A program made the position numbers and the translations under genes. 64,000 nucleotides of DNA from UMGS755 sp045602005. Lineage in GTDB: Bacteria; Bacillota; Clostridia; UBA1381; UBA9506. The notes beneath the pieces are model-generated. The model had not been told where the DNA came from. It made no database searches and worked only from the letters and a program-made list of their open reading frames with translations. The stretch lies in the NCBI GenBank assembly GCA_045602005.1, contig JAZSAS010000085.1, forward strand, positions 9,562 through 73,561. The letters are read 5' to 3'. Shown one piece after another: positions 35,533 to 44,608 of this stretch; the stretch's first letter is position 1, and each line of letters starts with the position of its first letter.

Positions 35533-36864
35533 ATGGAAAACGGCGTGCCTAAGGTCATGCCTCACAACAAGGAAGCGGAGCAGTCTATTTTGGGTGCCAT
35601 GCTGATTGACGCAGATTGCGTCACCTTGGTGTTTGAGAGTTTGACAGATAATGATTTTTATATTGAAGCCAACCGCCTGATTTATGAGGCTATGCAGGCT
35701 CTTTTTAATCGTGATATGGCAATTGATTTGGTCACGGTTTCAGAAGAGCTTGCTTTGCGTGAACAATTGGCAGCAATAGGCGGTGTGGAATATTTGGCAT
35801 ATCTTGCTTCAACACTGCCCACAACGGCAAATTTAAAGCAATATCTTGACATTGTGCAAGATAAGGCTCTTTTGCGGCGTTTGATTCGTGCCTCAGGGGA
35901 GATTATGGATTTGGGTTATTCTCCCGGTGCTGCCTCAAAGAACATTGCTGATGAAGCAGGACGGCTGATTTTTGATGTTTTGGAAAATCAACAACAAAAG
36001 GGCATTGTGCACATTAAGGATATTTTGCTGCAAACCCATGACCGCTTGGCAGAAATATATCAAAATAAAGGCAAAATGACCGGTTCTCCAACAGGTATTA
36101 CCGATTTAGACCGGATGTTAAACGGCTTGCAGAAATCGGATTTAATTTTAATTGCAGCAAGACCCTCTATGGGTAAAACCAGCTTTGCTTTAAATATTGC
36201 CACCCATGCAGCAGTGCACGGGGGTGTGCCTGTTGCTATATTCAGTTTGGAAATGTCTAGTGTGCAGCTGGTTTCCCGCATTATCAGCTCTGAAATGCTC
36301 ATTGACAGTAACCATCTGCGAACCGGCGAGCTGACTGATGATGATTGGGAAAAGATTGCCGCTTCGCTCACCAATTTGGGACAAGCGCCGATTTATATCA
36401 ATGATTCTTCAAATGTGACAATCAGCGATATTCGTGCTAAATGCAGAAGACTCAAGCTTGAACACAATCTGGGGCTGGTTGTGATTGACTATCTCCAGTT
36501 GATGCAGGGCACTCGCTCTGAGAACCGGCAACAGGAAATTTCTGACATTTCACGTTCTCTCAAAATATTGGCTAAAGAGCTTGATGTTCCCATTGTGGCG
36601 TTGTCACAGCTATCCCGTGCGCCGGAGCAACGTTCTGAACATCGTCCCATGCTCAGTGATTTGCGTGAATCGGGAGCCATTGAGCAGGATGCAGATATTG
36701 TTATGTTTTTATACCGTGACGATGTCTACAATCCCGATACAGAGAAAAAGAATGTAGCAGAGTGTATCATTGCCAAGCACAGAAGTGGTTCCACCGGTAC
36801 GGTTGAAATGTTCTGGGCAGGGCAGTACACCCGCTTTATGAACCTGGATAAAGGGCGGGATTAA
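35533..36864 (+). CDS. dnaB: Replicative DNA helicase DnaB (DnaC of Bacillus)
   Basis: A 443-residue hexameric 5'-3' helicase of the replication fork. The N-terminal DnaG-binding domain (EAEQSILGAMLID) spans residues 10-110. The RecA-like domain carries Walker A AARPSMGKTSFALN near 212, IFSLEMSS near 240, Walker B LVVIDYLQLMQG near 313 and SQLSRAPEQR near 357. The length is typical and no intein is seen. It starts 16 bases after rplI and ends one base before tilS. Confidence 0.97.
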   Translation: MENGVPKVMPHNKEAEQSILGAMLIDADCVTLVFESLTDNDFYIEANRLIYEAMQALFNRDMAIDLVTVSEELALREQLAAIGGVEYLAYLASTLPTTANLKQYLDIVQDKALLRRLIRASGEIMDLGYSPGAASKNIADEAGRLIFDVLENQQQKGIVHIKDILLQTHDRLAEIYQNKGKMTGSPTGITDLDRMLNGLQKSDLILIAARPSMGKTSFALNIATHAAVHGGVPVAIFSLEMSSVQLVSRIISSEMLIDSNHLRTGELTDDDWEKIAASLTNLGQAPIYINDSSNVTISDIRAKCRRLKLEHNLGLVVIDYLQLMQGTRSENRQQEISDISRSLKILAKELDVPIVALSQLSRAPEQRSEHRPMLSDLRESGAIEQDADIVMFLYRDDVYNPDTEKKNVAECIIAKHRSGSTGTVEMFWAGQYTRFMNLDKGRD

Positions 36865-36865
36865 A

Positions 36866-38236
36866 ATGCTGAATCAAGTCAGAAAAACCATTTTCTGTCA
36901 TACCTTGATTGAACCGGGAGACAGAGTGCTGGTGGCTTTGTCCGGCGGTGCTGATTCTGTTTGCCTGTTAGACTGTTTGATGAGTTTGCAAGATGAACTC
37001 GGCATTTCTGTTGCTGCAGCCCACTTAAACCATTGTCTGCGAGGTGACGAGTCTGACGGAGATGAAGCTTTTGTCAGACAGCTGTGCGAAGAAAGACAGC
37101 TTCCGCTTTTTGTGTGCCGAAAGGATATACGAGTGATTGCCAAGGAAACCGGAACCGGTTTAGAGGCCGCAGGCCGGAATGCCCGCTATGCTTTTTTTCA
37201 TGATTTACAAAAAAAAGAAGGCTTTCATAAAATTGCAACGGCTCATCACGCCGGCGACAACATAGAAACCGTTCTCATGCGTCTTGTGCGGGGAACCGGT
37301 CCTTCGGGGCTTGGCGGCATTCCATATAAAAACGGCACTGTTATCCGCCCACTTTTAGACGTAACACGGCAGGATATTGAAGCATACACAAAAGAACATG
37401 CACTTGATTTTCGGACAGACAGCACAAACAGCGAGAAAATTTATACACGCAATCGGGTCCGCCACAGTCTTGTGCCCCTGATTGAACAGGAATATAACCC
37501 GAATTTTCAGAAAAATTTTCAGGAGCAAATCAAGCTCTATTCCGCTTGCAGTGCCTACCTGAAAAACGAAGTACAGAATTTTTGCATAAAATTGGCATTG
37601 CCCTTTTCGGGCGGATATGCCTTTGATTGCAGCAGGCTTTTACAAGAACCGCCGTTTTTAATCAGCATGCTTCTGCACACATTGCTGCAAGAACTTGCTG
37701 ACGGACAAATGGTTTTGGCCTGTCATGTAGAAGCAGCCAAAAGTCTTATAGCAGAAGGCAAGGGTGCTGTCAATATGCCGGGCGGTGTGATTGCAGAAGT
37801 TTGTCACAAAAGGCTTTATCTCCGGCGTAATATACCTGTTAAGACTTTCTTTTATGATTTACCCCATGAAGGTGAGTTATTTATTCCGGAAACAAATGGA
37901 TACATAATTTGCCAAATTGTGACGGAAATACCGGAGCACAGAAAGGCTGACAGTGTTTATCTAGACATTCAAAAATTATCCGGCAAAAAACTGTCTGTAC
38001 GTTCCCGACAGGCGGGGGATTATTTTTATCCAAAAGGCCTTTGCGGCAGGAAAAAGCTACAGGATTATTTCGTAGATAACAAAATTCCCCATTTTATGAG
38101 AGACACAATCCCTGTTATAACAGCAGGAGAGGATATTGTCTGGCTTGCAGGCTTGCGAGCTGACGAACGGTTTGTTAAAACAAAAGGAAAAGGCCCGGTA
38201 TTTTGCATCAGATACATAAAGGAGGACGCTACGTGA
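36866..38236 (+). CDS. tilS: tRNA(Ile)-lysidine synthase TilS
   Basis: Converts C34 of the CAU-anticodon isoleucine tRNA to lysidine, so it reads AUA. The 456-residue protein has the PP-loop VALSGGADSVCLLD near residue 27, HLNHCLRGDESDGDE near 56 and TAHHAGDNIETVLMRLVRGTG near 128. The TilS C-terminal domain follows, with KKLQDYFVDNKIP near 405. It is fused tightly to hpt (GTGA overlap), a pairing conserved in Firmicutes where tilS, hpt and ftsH follow each other. Confidence 0.96.
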   Translation: MLNQVRKTIFCHTLIEPGDRVLVALSGGADSVCLLDCLMSLQDELGISVAAAHLNHCLRGDESDGDEAFVRQLCEERQLPLFVCRKDIRVIAKETGTGLEAAGRNARYAFFHDLQKKEGFHKIATAHHAGDNIETVLMRLVRGTGPSGLGGIPYKNGTVIRPLLDVTRQDIEAYTKEHALDFRTDSTNSEKIYTRNRVRHSLVPLIEQEYNPNFQKNFQEQIKLYSACSAYLKNEVQNFCIKLALPFSGGYAFDCSRLLQEPPFLISMLLHTLLQELADGQMVLACHVEAAKSLIAEGKGAVNMPGGVIAEVCHKRLYLRRNIPVKTFFYDLPHEGELFIPETNGYIICQIVTEIPEHRKADSVYLDIQKLSGKKLSVRSRQAGDYFYPKGLCGRKKLQDYFVDNKIPHFMRDTIPVITAGEDIVWLAGLRADERFVKTKGKGPVFCIRYIKEDAT

Positions 38237-38781
38237 AACACTTAGAACAGAACGTAGAAAGAGTTTTACTCTCTAGTGAAGAAATTGCTGAAAAAGTTCT
38301 TGATATTGCAGCAAAAATGAATGACGTTTATCAAGGAAAGGAAGTTGTTCTGGTTTGTATTCTAAAAGGCAGTATCACATTTTTTTCTGACCTTGCCAGA
38401 AAATTGTCATTTCCGGCTGCGTTTGATTTTATGTGCGTTTCCAGCTATGGTAGTGGTTCCGTTTCCGGCGGAAGCGTCCGCATTTTAAAGGATTTAACCG
38501 TAGATATTACCGACAAGCACGTGGTGGTTGTTGAAGATATTTTAGACACAGGCAACACCTTACACGCTCTTTTTCAGCAGTTAAAGGCCCGTCGACCGGC
38601 TTCTTTAAAACTATGTTGTTTGCTGGATAAGCCAGACCGCCGCATTAAGCCGGTGAATGCCGATTTCGTGGGATTTTCCATTCCCGATGAATTTGTTGTG
38701 GGTTATGGCCTTGACTATAATGAACAGTATCGTCAACTACCTTACGTGGGTATTTTAAAACGTAGCGTGTATGAAAAGTGA
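38233..38781 (+). CDS. hpt: Hypoxanthine phosphoribosyltransferase
   Basis: Salvages hypoxanthine and guanine to IMP and GMP. In the 182-residue protein the PRPP motif VVVVEDILDTGNTL is near residue 96, with ILKGSITFFSDL near 42 and VGYGLDYNEQYRQLPYVG near 158. GTG 38233 overlaps the tilS stop and has AAAGGAGG 8 bases upstream; the longer frame from 38203 lies inside tilS. In Bacillus, Hpt and TilS also influence ftsH transcription; here ftsH has a separate predicted promoter. Confidence 0.95.
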   Translation: MKHLEQNVERVLLSSEEIAEKVLDIAAKMNDVYQGKEVVLVCILKGSITFFSDLARKLSFPAAFDFMCVSSYGSGSVSGGSVRILKDLTVDITDKHVVVVEDILDTGNTLHALFQQLKARRPASLKLCCLLDKPDRRIKPVNADFVGFSIPDEFVVGYGLDYNEQYRQLPYVGILKRSVYEK

Positions 38782-38829
38782 TTTCTTTTCATGTAAAAAT
38801 GAATAGAAAGTTAAATTTTTAAATATTTC

Positions 38830-38858
38830 TTGTAATTTATCTAAAATTGTGCTAAACT
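38830..38858 (+). promoter_or_regulatory. Predicted sigma-A promoter of ftsH
   Basis: TTGTAA and TAAACT, 17 bases apart, 34 bases upstream of the TTG start. Confidence 0.65.
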
Positions 38859-38892
38859 AAATTTCATTCAAAGTCCATAAGGAGTGACATTC

Positions 38893-40761
38893 TTGAAAAA
38901 AAAGCATTTAGGTGGCATTGGATTTTACGTTCTGCTGTTTTTAATAGTTTTGCTTATGTTCAGTATTTTTAATTACGAACCGGGCATCAGCAGCATTCCG
39001 TATTCCGAATTGTTGTCTCACATTAAGAGCGGTAGAGTATCTGAACTGGTTTTGTCTGACAGAACGGCTACCATTACACTGCGTGACATTGAACCGGCAT
39101 ATTCTAATGAAAATAAAAGAATTTCCGATATATCATCTATTTATATATTGTATGAAGATGCCGGCGATGCAATCCGCATGCAAATGGAAGAAGGAACACT
39201 GAAGGTGGAAACACCGGCACCCCAGGAGCTGCCATGGTGGCTTTCATTGTTGCCTACCTTGCTGACTGTGGGCATTTTTGTGCTGTTTTGGTTTGTTTTT
39301 ATGCGGCAGTCTCAAGGCGGAGGCAAGGTCATGTCCTTCGGCAAAAGTAATGCACGCATGAATCAAAGCGGCGAAACGCACATCACCTTTAAAGATGTGG
39401 CCGGTGCCGACGAAGAAAAAGAAGAACTGGAAGAAATTGTTGAATTTCTCCGTGATTCCTCTAAATTCATTGAGCTAGGTGCTCGCATTCCTAAGGGTGT
39501 TTTATTGGTAGGCCCTCCGGGTACAGGTAAAACCTTGCTGGCTAAGGCCGTGGCCGGAGAAGCTAAGGTCCCATTTTTTAGCATTAGTGGCTCAGATTTT
39601 GTAGAAATGTTTGTGGGTGTGGGTGCATCCCGTGTTCGTGATTTGTTCGATAGAGCCAAGAAAAATGCCCCCAGCATTATCTTTATTGACGAAATTGACG
39701 CCGTGGGCCGCCACAGAGGTGCCGGTTTGGGCGGCGGACATGACGAACGGGAACAAACCTTGAATCAGTTGCTGGTTGAAATGGACGGTTTCGGTGCCAA
39801 TGAAGGTATTATCATCATAGCGGCAACAAACCGACCGGATATTTTAGACCCGGCGCTGCTTCGTCCCGGTCGTTTCGACCGTCAGGTTGTTGTAAATTAT
39901 CCGGATGTGAAGGGCCGTGAAGCCATCTTAAAAGTGCATTCCAGAGCAAAACCCTTAGACAAAGATGTGGACCTTGGAGTTGTGGCAAAAACCACCTCCG
40001 GTTTTACCGGCGCCGATCTTGAAAATCTGATGAATGAGGCGGCTCTGTTAGCGGCAAAGCGTTGTAAAAAGTCTATTGAGATGGAGGATATTGAAAATTC
40101 TATTATCAAAGTGATTGCTGGACCTGAAAAACGATCTAAGACCATTACCGATAAAGAAAAACGGCTGGTGGCTTATCACGAGGCAGGCCACGCCATTATG
40201 CACAAGCTCATGCCCAGCTGCGACCCGGTTCACGAAATTTCCATTATTCAACGTGGACGTGCAGGCGGCTACACGCTGTCACTGCCCTTAGAAGATAAAA
40301 ACTATGTTTCCAAGCAGAATATGCAGGAGCAGATTGTGGCACTTCTGGGTGGACGTACCGCAGAAAAATTAGTGCTTAATGATATCAGCACCGGTGCTTC
40401 TAATGATATTATGCGTTCTACCAAGATTGCCCGTGATATGGTTACGAAGTATGGCATGAGCGATAATCTGGGTCCCATGACCTTCGGTTCTGACAACGAC
40501 GAAGTCTTTTTGGGTATGAATTATGCCCAAACCCGTGATTATAGTGAACAGGTGGCTGCTGAAATTGACCGAGAGGTTAGAAACATTATAGATACTGCTT
40601 ATAAGCGTTGTGAATCATTGCTTGAAGAACACAGAGCGCAGCTTGATCGTGTGGCACAGGCTTTGATTGAAAAAGAAAAGCTCACCGGTGAAGAATTCGA
40701 AGCTCTGTTTAACGGCACGCCGGAAACGACAGAGGAAACTGCAAAAACAGAAAATGAATAA
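38893..40761 (+). CDS. ftsH: ATP-dependent zinc metalloprotease FtsH
   Basis: A 622-residue membrane AAA+ protease that degrades misfolded membrane and short-lived regulatory proteins. Transmembrane helices are at residues 7-25 and 110-135. The AAA module has Walker A GPPGTGKT near 208, Walker B IIFIDEIDAVGRHRG and SRH ATNRPDILDPALLRPGRFDR. The zinc motif HEAGHAIMH is near 430. TTG 38893 is 8 bases from AAGGAG; a GTG at 38884 would overlap that site. The C-terminal tail is rich in Glu and Thr. Confidence 0.96.
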   Translation: MKKKHLGGIGFYVLLFLIVLLMFSIFNYEPGISSIPYSELLSHIKSGRVSELVLSDRTATITLRDIEPAYSNENKRISDISSIYILYEDAGDAIRMQMEEGTLKVETPAPQELPWWLSLLPTLLTVGIFVLFWFVFMRQSQGGGKVMSFGKSNARMNQSGETHITFKDVAGADEEKEELEEIVEFLRDSSKFIELGARIPKGVLLVGPPGTGKTLLAKAVAGEAKVPFFSISGSDFVEMFVGVGASRVRDLFDRAKKNAPSIIFIDEIDAVGRHRGAGLGGGHDEREQTLNQLLVEMDGFGANEGIIIIAATNRPDILDPALLRPGRFDRQVVVNYPDVKGREAILKVHSRAKPLDKDVDLGVVAKTTSGFTGADLENLMNEAALLAAKRCKKSIEMEDIENSIIKVIAGPEKRSKTITDKEKRLVAYHEAGHAIMHKLMPSCDPVHEISIIQRGRAGGYTLSLPLEDKNYVSKQNMQEQIVALLGGRTAEKLVLNDISTGASNDIMRSTKIARDMVTKYGMSDNLGPMTFGSDNDEVFLGMNYAQTRDYSEQVAAEIDREVRNIIDTAYKRCESLLEEHRAQLDRVAQALIEKEKLTGEEFEALFNGTPETTEETAKTENE

Positions 40762-40765
40762 ACAC

Positions 40766-40810
40766 AAGCAGGGTTGTTGTGCCAAAGTTGGCGTGACAAC
40801 CCTGCTTTCA
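40766..40810 (+). terminator. Hairpin terminator after ftsH
   Basis: AAGCAGGGTTGT pairs with ACAACCCTGCTT, with an inner partly paired stem. The trailing T run is short, so strength is uncertain. Confidence 0.65.
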
Positions 40811-40895
40811 ATTGACAAAACAATACAAAGTAGACAAAATTTTACAGTTACTACAAATTATTTTGTGAATAATTATTAAATTTAGTAAAATAATC

Positions 40896-40924
40896 TTGCA
40901 AAATTTCGAAAAAAAGTATATGAT
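40896..40924 (+). promoter_or_regulatory. Predicted promoter of the PucR-like gene and ftsEX
   Basis: TTGCAA and TATGAT, spaced 17 bases, 60 bases before the GTG at 40985. Confidence 0.6.
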
Positions 40925-40984
40925 AATATAAGGAATATATGTGTTTCTGGTGTTGACATTGAAAAATGAACGGAGGAATGTGCT

Positions 40985-42064
40985 GTGCTGAGTCAGGTAT
41001 ATCAACCAATGCTTGAACAAATGAAGGCGATATCCGGCAGAGAAATGGGTGTTTTAAATAATACCGGAACGGTGGTTGCATCTGTTGGAGAACCTTTAAA
41101 CGAAGAACTGGCCTATGACGCTGTGATGAACACAGACAACAACGGAAAGCCTTTCGTTTTTGCTGATTATACATTTATTGCTTTTGGTTTGCGAAACATG
41201 ATGGATTATATTACATATGTTCGTGGCACTGACGAAGAAGCTAGGCGGTTTTGTCAGATGCTATCTGTCAGTTTGTCTAATTTGCAGATTCACTGCGGCG
41301 ATAAATATGATAAAACCAACTACCTGAAGAATGTTTTGCTTGGCAATGTTTTGCCCGGAGATGTTTTTCTGCGCTCTGCTGAGTTACAAATTGATATGGA
41401 GATTCCCCGAATTGTTTACATCATTCAGCTGCAGGATGCCACAGATATCTCTATTCAGCATTTGCTGCAGAATATGTTTCCTGAGCAGGATTTTGTAATT
41501 GGAATTGATAACCGGAATGTGGTGTTGATTAAAGCACTGCCTGCCAGCTATACCCACGATTTGCTGAAGAAGATTGCAAAAAGCATTGTGGAAACTGTAA
41601 ATGCTGAGCTGATGTTGCAGACATATGTTGGCATGGGCACACCCACCGAATCCATCCACGACATTGGCCGTTCTTACTCTGAGGCTCAGATGGCTCTTGA
41701 AATCGGACGAGTTTTTGAAGGAGATCAGTATATTTTAAGCTATGATACATTGGGAATCGGTCGGTTGATTTATCAATTGCCCAGCAAGCTCTGCGAGCTG
41801 TTTTTAGACGAAATTTTCAAAAAAGAAAGCATTGATGTTTTAGACGAAGAAACCCTTCAAACTATTTACAAATTCTTTGAAAACAACCTCAATGTCAGCG
41901 AAACATCAAGACAGCTGTTTGTTCACAGAAACACGCTGGTATACCGTTTGGATAAAATCGAACGTTTAACGGGACTTGACCTGCGAAAATTTGATGATGC
42001 CGTTATTTTCAAGGTTGCCATTTTGGTTAATAAATATTTACACGCAAATTCAGCGAGGTTTTAG
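40985..42064 (+). CDS. PucR/CdaR-type helix-turn-helix transcriptional regulator
   Basis: A 359-residue regulator. The C-terminal 60 residues match the PucR-type HTH: LQTIYKFFENNLNVSETSRQLFVHRNTLVYRLDKIERLTGLDLR. The middle (about 130-270) resembles the GGDEF-like domain of CdaR-type activators, with the segment GRSYSEAQMALEIG. The N-terminal 110 residues may be a sensor domain related to CdaR sugar-diacid sensing. GTG 40985 follows CGGAGGAA. The gene is 12 bases upstream of ftsE and has its own promoter, so it is probably cotranscribed with ftsEX. The effector is unknown. Confidence 0.82.
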   Translation: MLSQVYQPMLEQMKAISGREMGVLNNTGTVVASVGEPLNEELAYDAVMNTDNNGKPFVFADYTFIAFGLRNMMDYITYVRGTDEEARRFCQMLSVSLSNLQIHCGDKYDKTNYLKNVLLGNVLPGDVFLRSAELQIDMEIPRIVYIIQLQDATDISIQHLLQNMFPEQDFVIGIDNRNVVLIKALPASYTHDLLKKIAKSIVETVNAELMLQTYVGMGTPTESIHDIGRSYSEAQMALEIGRVFEGDQYILSYDTLGIGRLIYQLPSKLCELFLDEIFKKESIDVLDEETLQTIYKFFENNLNVSETSRQLFVHRNTLVYRLDKIERLTGLDLRKFDDAVIFKVAILVNKYLHANSARF

Positions 42065-42076
42065 GAGTTTTTCATT

Positions 42077-42763
42077 ATGATTATTTTCAGTAATGTAACA
42101 AAGGTCTATGACAATGGAAGTACCGCACTGAACAATATCAGTTTTTTCATTGAACGTGGTGAATTTGTCTTTATCGTCGGCCCCTCTGGTGCCGGAAAAT
42201 CCACCCTGATTAAGCTTTTGATGCACGAGGAAACCGCAACTTCGGGAGAGGTTATTATTAACAGTGTCAATGTCAGTGCCCTAAAGCAGAACCAGATTCC
42301 ATATTTGCGCCGCAACATGGGTGTTGTGTTTCAGGATTTCAGGCTTCTGCCAAAAAAAACAGTATATGAAAACGTCTCCTTTGCCATGGAGATTGTGGGA
42401 GCCAGTCGCAGGGAAATCCGCCGTCAGGTGCCCAACGTTCTCAGTATGGTGGGGCTTTCTCATAAGGCTAAGGCTTATCCTTCACAGCTATCCGGCGGTG
42501 AACAGCAGCGTGTGGCTTTGGCCCGTGCTTTGGTGAATAATCCTGCCTTTTTAATTGCGGATGAACCCACGGGTAACTTAAACCCCAAAACCGCTATGGA
42601 AATCATGGAGCTGCTAAATGAAGTTAATAAACGGGGCACAACTGTGATTATGGCAACCCACGCAAAAGATATTGTAGACCAGATGAAAAAACGGGTTATT
42701 GCCATTGAAGACGGCGTTATTGCCAGAGATGAGGCCAGGGGAGTATACGGATATGAAAATTAA
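42077..42763 (+). CDS. ftsE: Cell-division ABC ATPase FtsE
   Basis: The 228-residue ATPase of the FtsEX complex, which drives peptidoglycan hydrolases during elongation or division. Walker A GPSGAGKSTLIKLL is near residue 36, the Q-loop VVFQDFRLLP near 84, the signature LSGGEQQRVALARAL near 140 and Walker B FLIADEPTGNL near 160. The gene ends 11 bases inside ftsX, so the two are translationally coupled. Confidence 0.96.
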   Translation: MIIFSNVTKVYDNGSTALNNISFFIERGEFVFIVGPSGAGKSTLIKLLMHEETATSGEVIINSVNVSALKQNQIPYLRRNMGVVFQDFRLLPKKTVYENVSFAMEIVGASRREIRRQVPNVLSMVGLSHKAKAYPSQLSGGEQQRVALARALVNNPAFLIADEPTGNLNPKTAMEIMELLNEVNKRGTTVIMATHAKDIVDQMKKRVIAIEDGVIARDEARGVYGYEN

Positions 42764-43646
42764 CAGTATGAAATATTTTGTGAAGGAAGCCACAAAAAAT
42801 GTATTTTCGAACGGCTGGATGAGCCTTGCTTCCGTATTCACTGTGGTTGCCAGCCTCTTAGTGTTTGGTTTGTTTTTAATTCTGGCAATGAACCTTAATT
42901 ATATGGTTACGCAGGTTGAAAATGACTATGAAATTTCATTGACGGTTGATGAAAACTTTACCCCTGAGCAAACAGAGAAACTAGGGGAGGCATTAGAGCT
43001 TCTTCCCAATGTTTCTGAGGTTATTTTTGAATCAAAGGACCAGCGTCTTGAGCAGCTCAGTGAACAGTTCGGCGAAAATGCATCCCTTTTAGACAAGTAT
43101 AAAAATGAGGAAAACCCCTTGCGTGACTGGTATCAGGTGCGGTGCATTGATTTATCTGAGTCAGACCAAACAGTTGCTGAAATTAAAAAGCTAGGCGGTG
43201 TTGTGCGGGTCATCAGCAATGGTGAAACCATTAATAAGCTGACATCGGCATCTAATTATATCAGTCGGTTAAGCATTTGGATTATGGTATTTTTAGGCAT
43301 TATTTCTGTCTTTATTATTTCCAACACAATTAAACTGACAGTGTTTTCCCGCCGGAAAGAAATCAACATTATGAAGTTTGTCGGTGCCACTGACTGGTTT
43401 ATCCGCTGGCCTTTCATTATTGAGGGCATGATCATCGGCATCATCGGTGCGGCAGCCTCTTGCACCCTGGTTTGTTTGGGTTATGAGGGATTAACAGCTG
43501 TGTTTGCCTCTTTGCAAATCGGCTTTGTTCGCTTCATTCCTCTGGGCGATATTGTTGTTTGGCTGGTGCTTGCATTCCTGCTAACGGGTGTTGCCCTGGG
43601 TGCTTTGGGCAGTTTCATTTCTGTGAGAAAACATTTAAAAGTTTAA
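42753..43646 (+). CDS. ftsX: Cell-division permease FtsX
   Basis: A 297-residue membrane partner of FtsE. There is one helix near residues 25-48, an extracellular domain of about 120 residues (for hydrolase cofactors) and three C-terminal helices, one containing FIISNTIKLTVFSRRKEINIMKFVGA (the FtsX core near 190-215). ATG 42753 is chosen over an upstream in-frame ATG at 42699 because AGGGGAG lies about 10 bases upstream. No envC- or ripC-like hydrolase gene is next to it. The following gene is rpsB with its own promoter. Confidence 0.95.
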   Translation: MKINSMKYFVKEATKNVFSNGWMSLASVFTVVASLLVFGLFLILAMNLNYMVTQVENDYEISLTVDENFTPEQTEKLGEALELLPNVSEVIFESKDQRLEQLSEQFGENASLLDKYKNEENPLRDWYQVRCIDLSESDQTVAEIKKLGGVVRVISNGETINKLTSASNYISRLSIWIMVFLGIISVFIISNTIKLTVFSRRKEINIMKFVGATDWFIRWPFIIEGMIIGIIGAAASCTLVCLGYEGLTAVFASLQIGFVRFIPLGDIVVWLVLAFLLTGVALGALGSFISVRKHLKV

Positions 43647-43692
43647 TATACATTCAAAAGTATGTATTTTTGCGAAAAATTGCGAAAAAAAC

Positions 43693-43721
43693 TTGCATTT
43701 TATGTTATTTTATGATATACT
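43693..43721 (+). promoter_or_regulatory. Predicted sigma-A promoter of rpsB-tsf
   Basis: TTGCAT, 17 bases, TATACT, with an A/T-rich upstream stretch that may act as an UP element. The transcript would have a leader of about 105 bases. Confidence 0.7.
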
Positions 43722-43752
43722 ATTTTGGCAAATACGCACGCATTGGGATTTT

Positions 43753-43831
43753 ATGGGCGGTGCCGGCTTGCCGGTTCCCATAGAAAATGACCGGTGCGGA
43801 GGTTATGCAAATAAAACCGGAGGTGACAGAA
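43753..43831 (+). promoter_or_regulatory. Structured 5' leader of rpsB
   Basis: A hairpin at 43753-43781 pairs ATGGG with CCCAT and, inside, GCCGG with CCGGT around CTTG. Downstream, CCGGT (43791) can pair with ACCGG (43816-43820), which adjoins the Shine-Dalgarno GGAGGTGA at 43819. This could sequester the ribosome site, as in ribosomal protein autoregulation. This is inference from base pairing only. Confidence 0.5.
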
Positions 43832-44584
43832 ATGTCAGTAATTTCAATGAAACAACTGCTGGAAGCAGGCGTCCATTTCGGACATCAAACCAGAAGATGG
43901 AACCCCAAAATGGCAGAGTACATCTTCACAGAACGTAACGGTATCTACATTATCGACTTGCAGAAAACCGTTAAAAAAATCGAAGAAGCTTATAACTTCA
44001 TTCGTGACATCGCTCAAGAGGGCGGTGACATTCTCTTTGTTGGTACAAAGAAACAGGCTCAGGATTCCATTAAGGAAGAGGCAGAGCGTGTTGGAATGTA
44101 CTGGGTAAATGCAAGATGGTTGGGCGGTATGCTCACTAACTTCAAAACTATCAAGCAGCGGATTGACCGTTTAGAGCAGTTGACCCGCATGGAAGAAGAT
44201 GGAACTTTTGATCTGCTTCCCAAAAAAGAAGTTTTGAACTTAAAGCATGAAAGAGAAAAGCTGGAGAAGTTCTTAGGCGGTATTAAAACCATGAGAAAGC
44301 TCCCCAGTGCACTGTTCATCGTTGACCCCAGAAAAGAAAAAATCGCTATCGCTGAAGCTAAAAAGCTGGGTATTCCTGTTGTTGCCATTGTTGACACCAA
44401 CTGTGATCCTGAAGAAGTGGATTATGTAATCCCCGGTAACGATGATGCAATCCGTGCCGTTAAACTGATTGCTTCTACCATTGCAAATGCAATTATGGAA
44501 GGCCGTCAGGGGGTTGACGCAGGCGAAGAAGCTACTGCTAGTGCAGAGGCTCCGGCTGCTGAAGAAGCTGCTGACGCTGAATAA
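43832..44584 (+). CDS. rpsB: 30S ribosomal protein S2
   Basis: A 250-residue S2. The start SVISMKQLLEAGVHFGHQTRRWNPKM and the central VDTNCDPEEVDYVIPGNDDA are the family signatures. The C-terminus carries an Ala/Glu-rich tail common in Clostridia. ATG 43832 has GGAGGTGA five bases upstream. An in-frame ATG at 43805 has GGAGG only two bases away and is unlikely. It is followed by tsf 24 bases downstream. Confidence 0.98.
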   Translation: MSVISMKQLLEAGVHFGHQTRRWNPKMAEYIFTERNGIYIIDLQKTVKKIEEAYNFIRDIAQEGGDILFVGTKKQAQDSIKEEAERVGMYWVNARWLGGMLTNFKTIKQRIDRLEQLTRMEEDGTFDLLPKKEVLNLKHEREKLEKFLGGIKTMRKLPSALFIVDPRKEKIAIAEAKKLGIPVVAIVDTNCDPEEVDYVIPGNDDAIRAVKLIASTIANAIMEGRQGVDAGEEATASAEAPAAEEAADAE

Positions 44585-44608
44585 TTTTATAGAAAAGAGG
44601 AGATTGAC

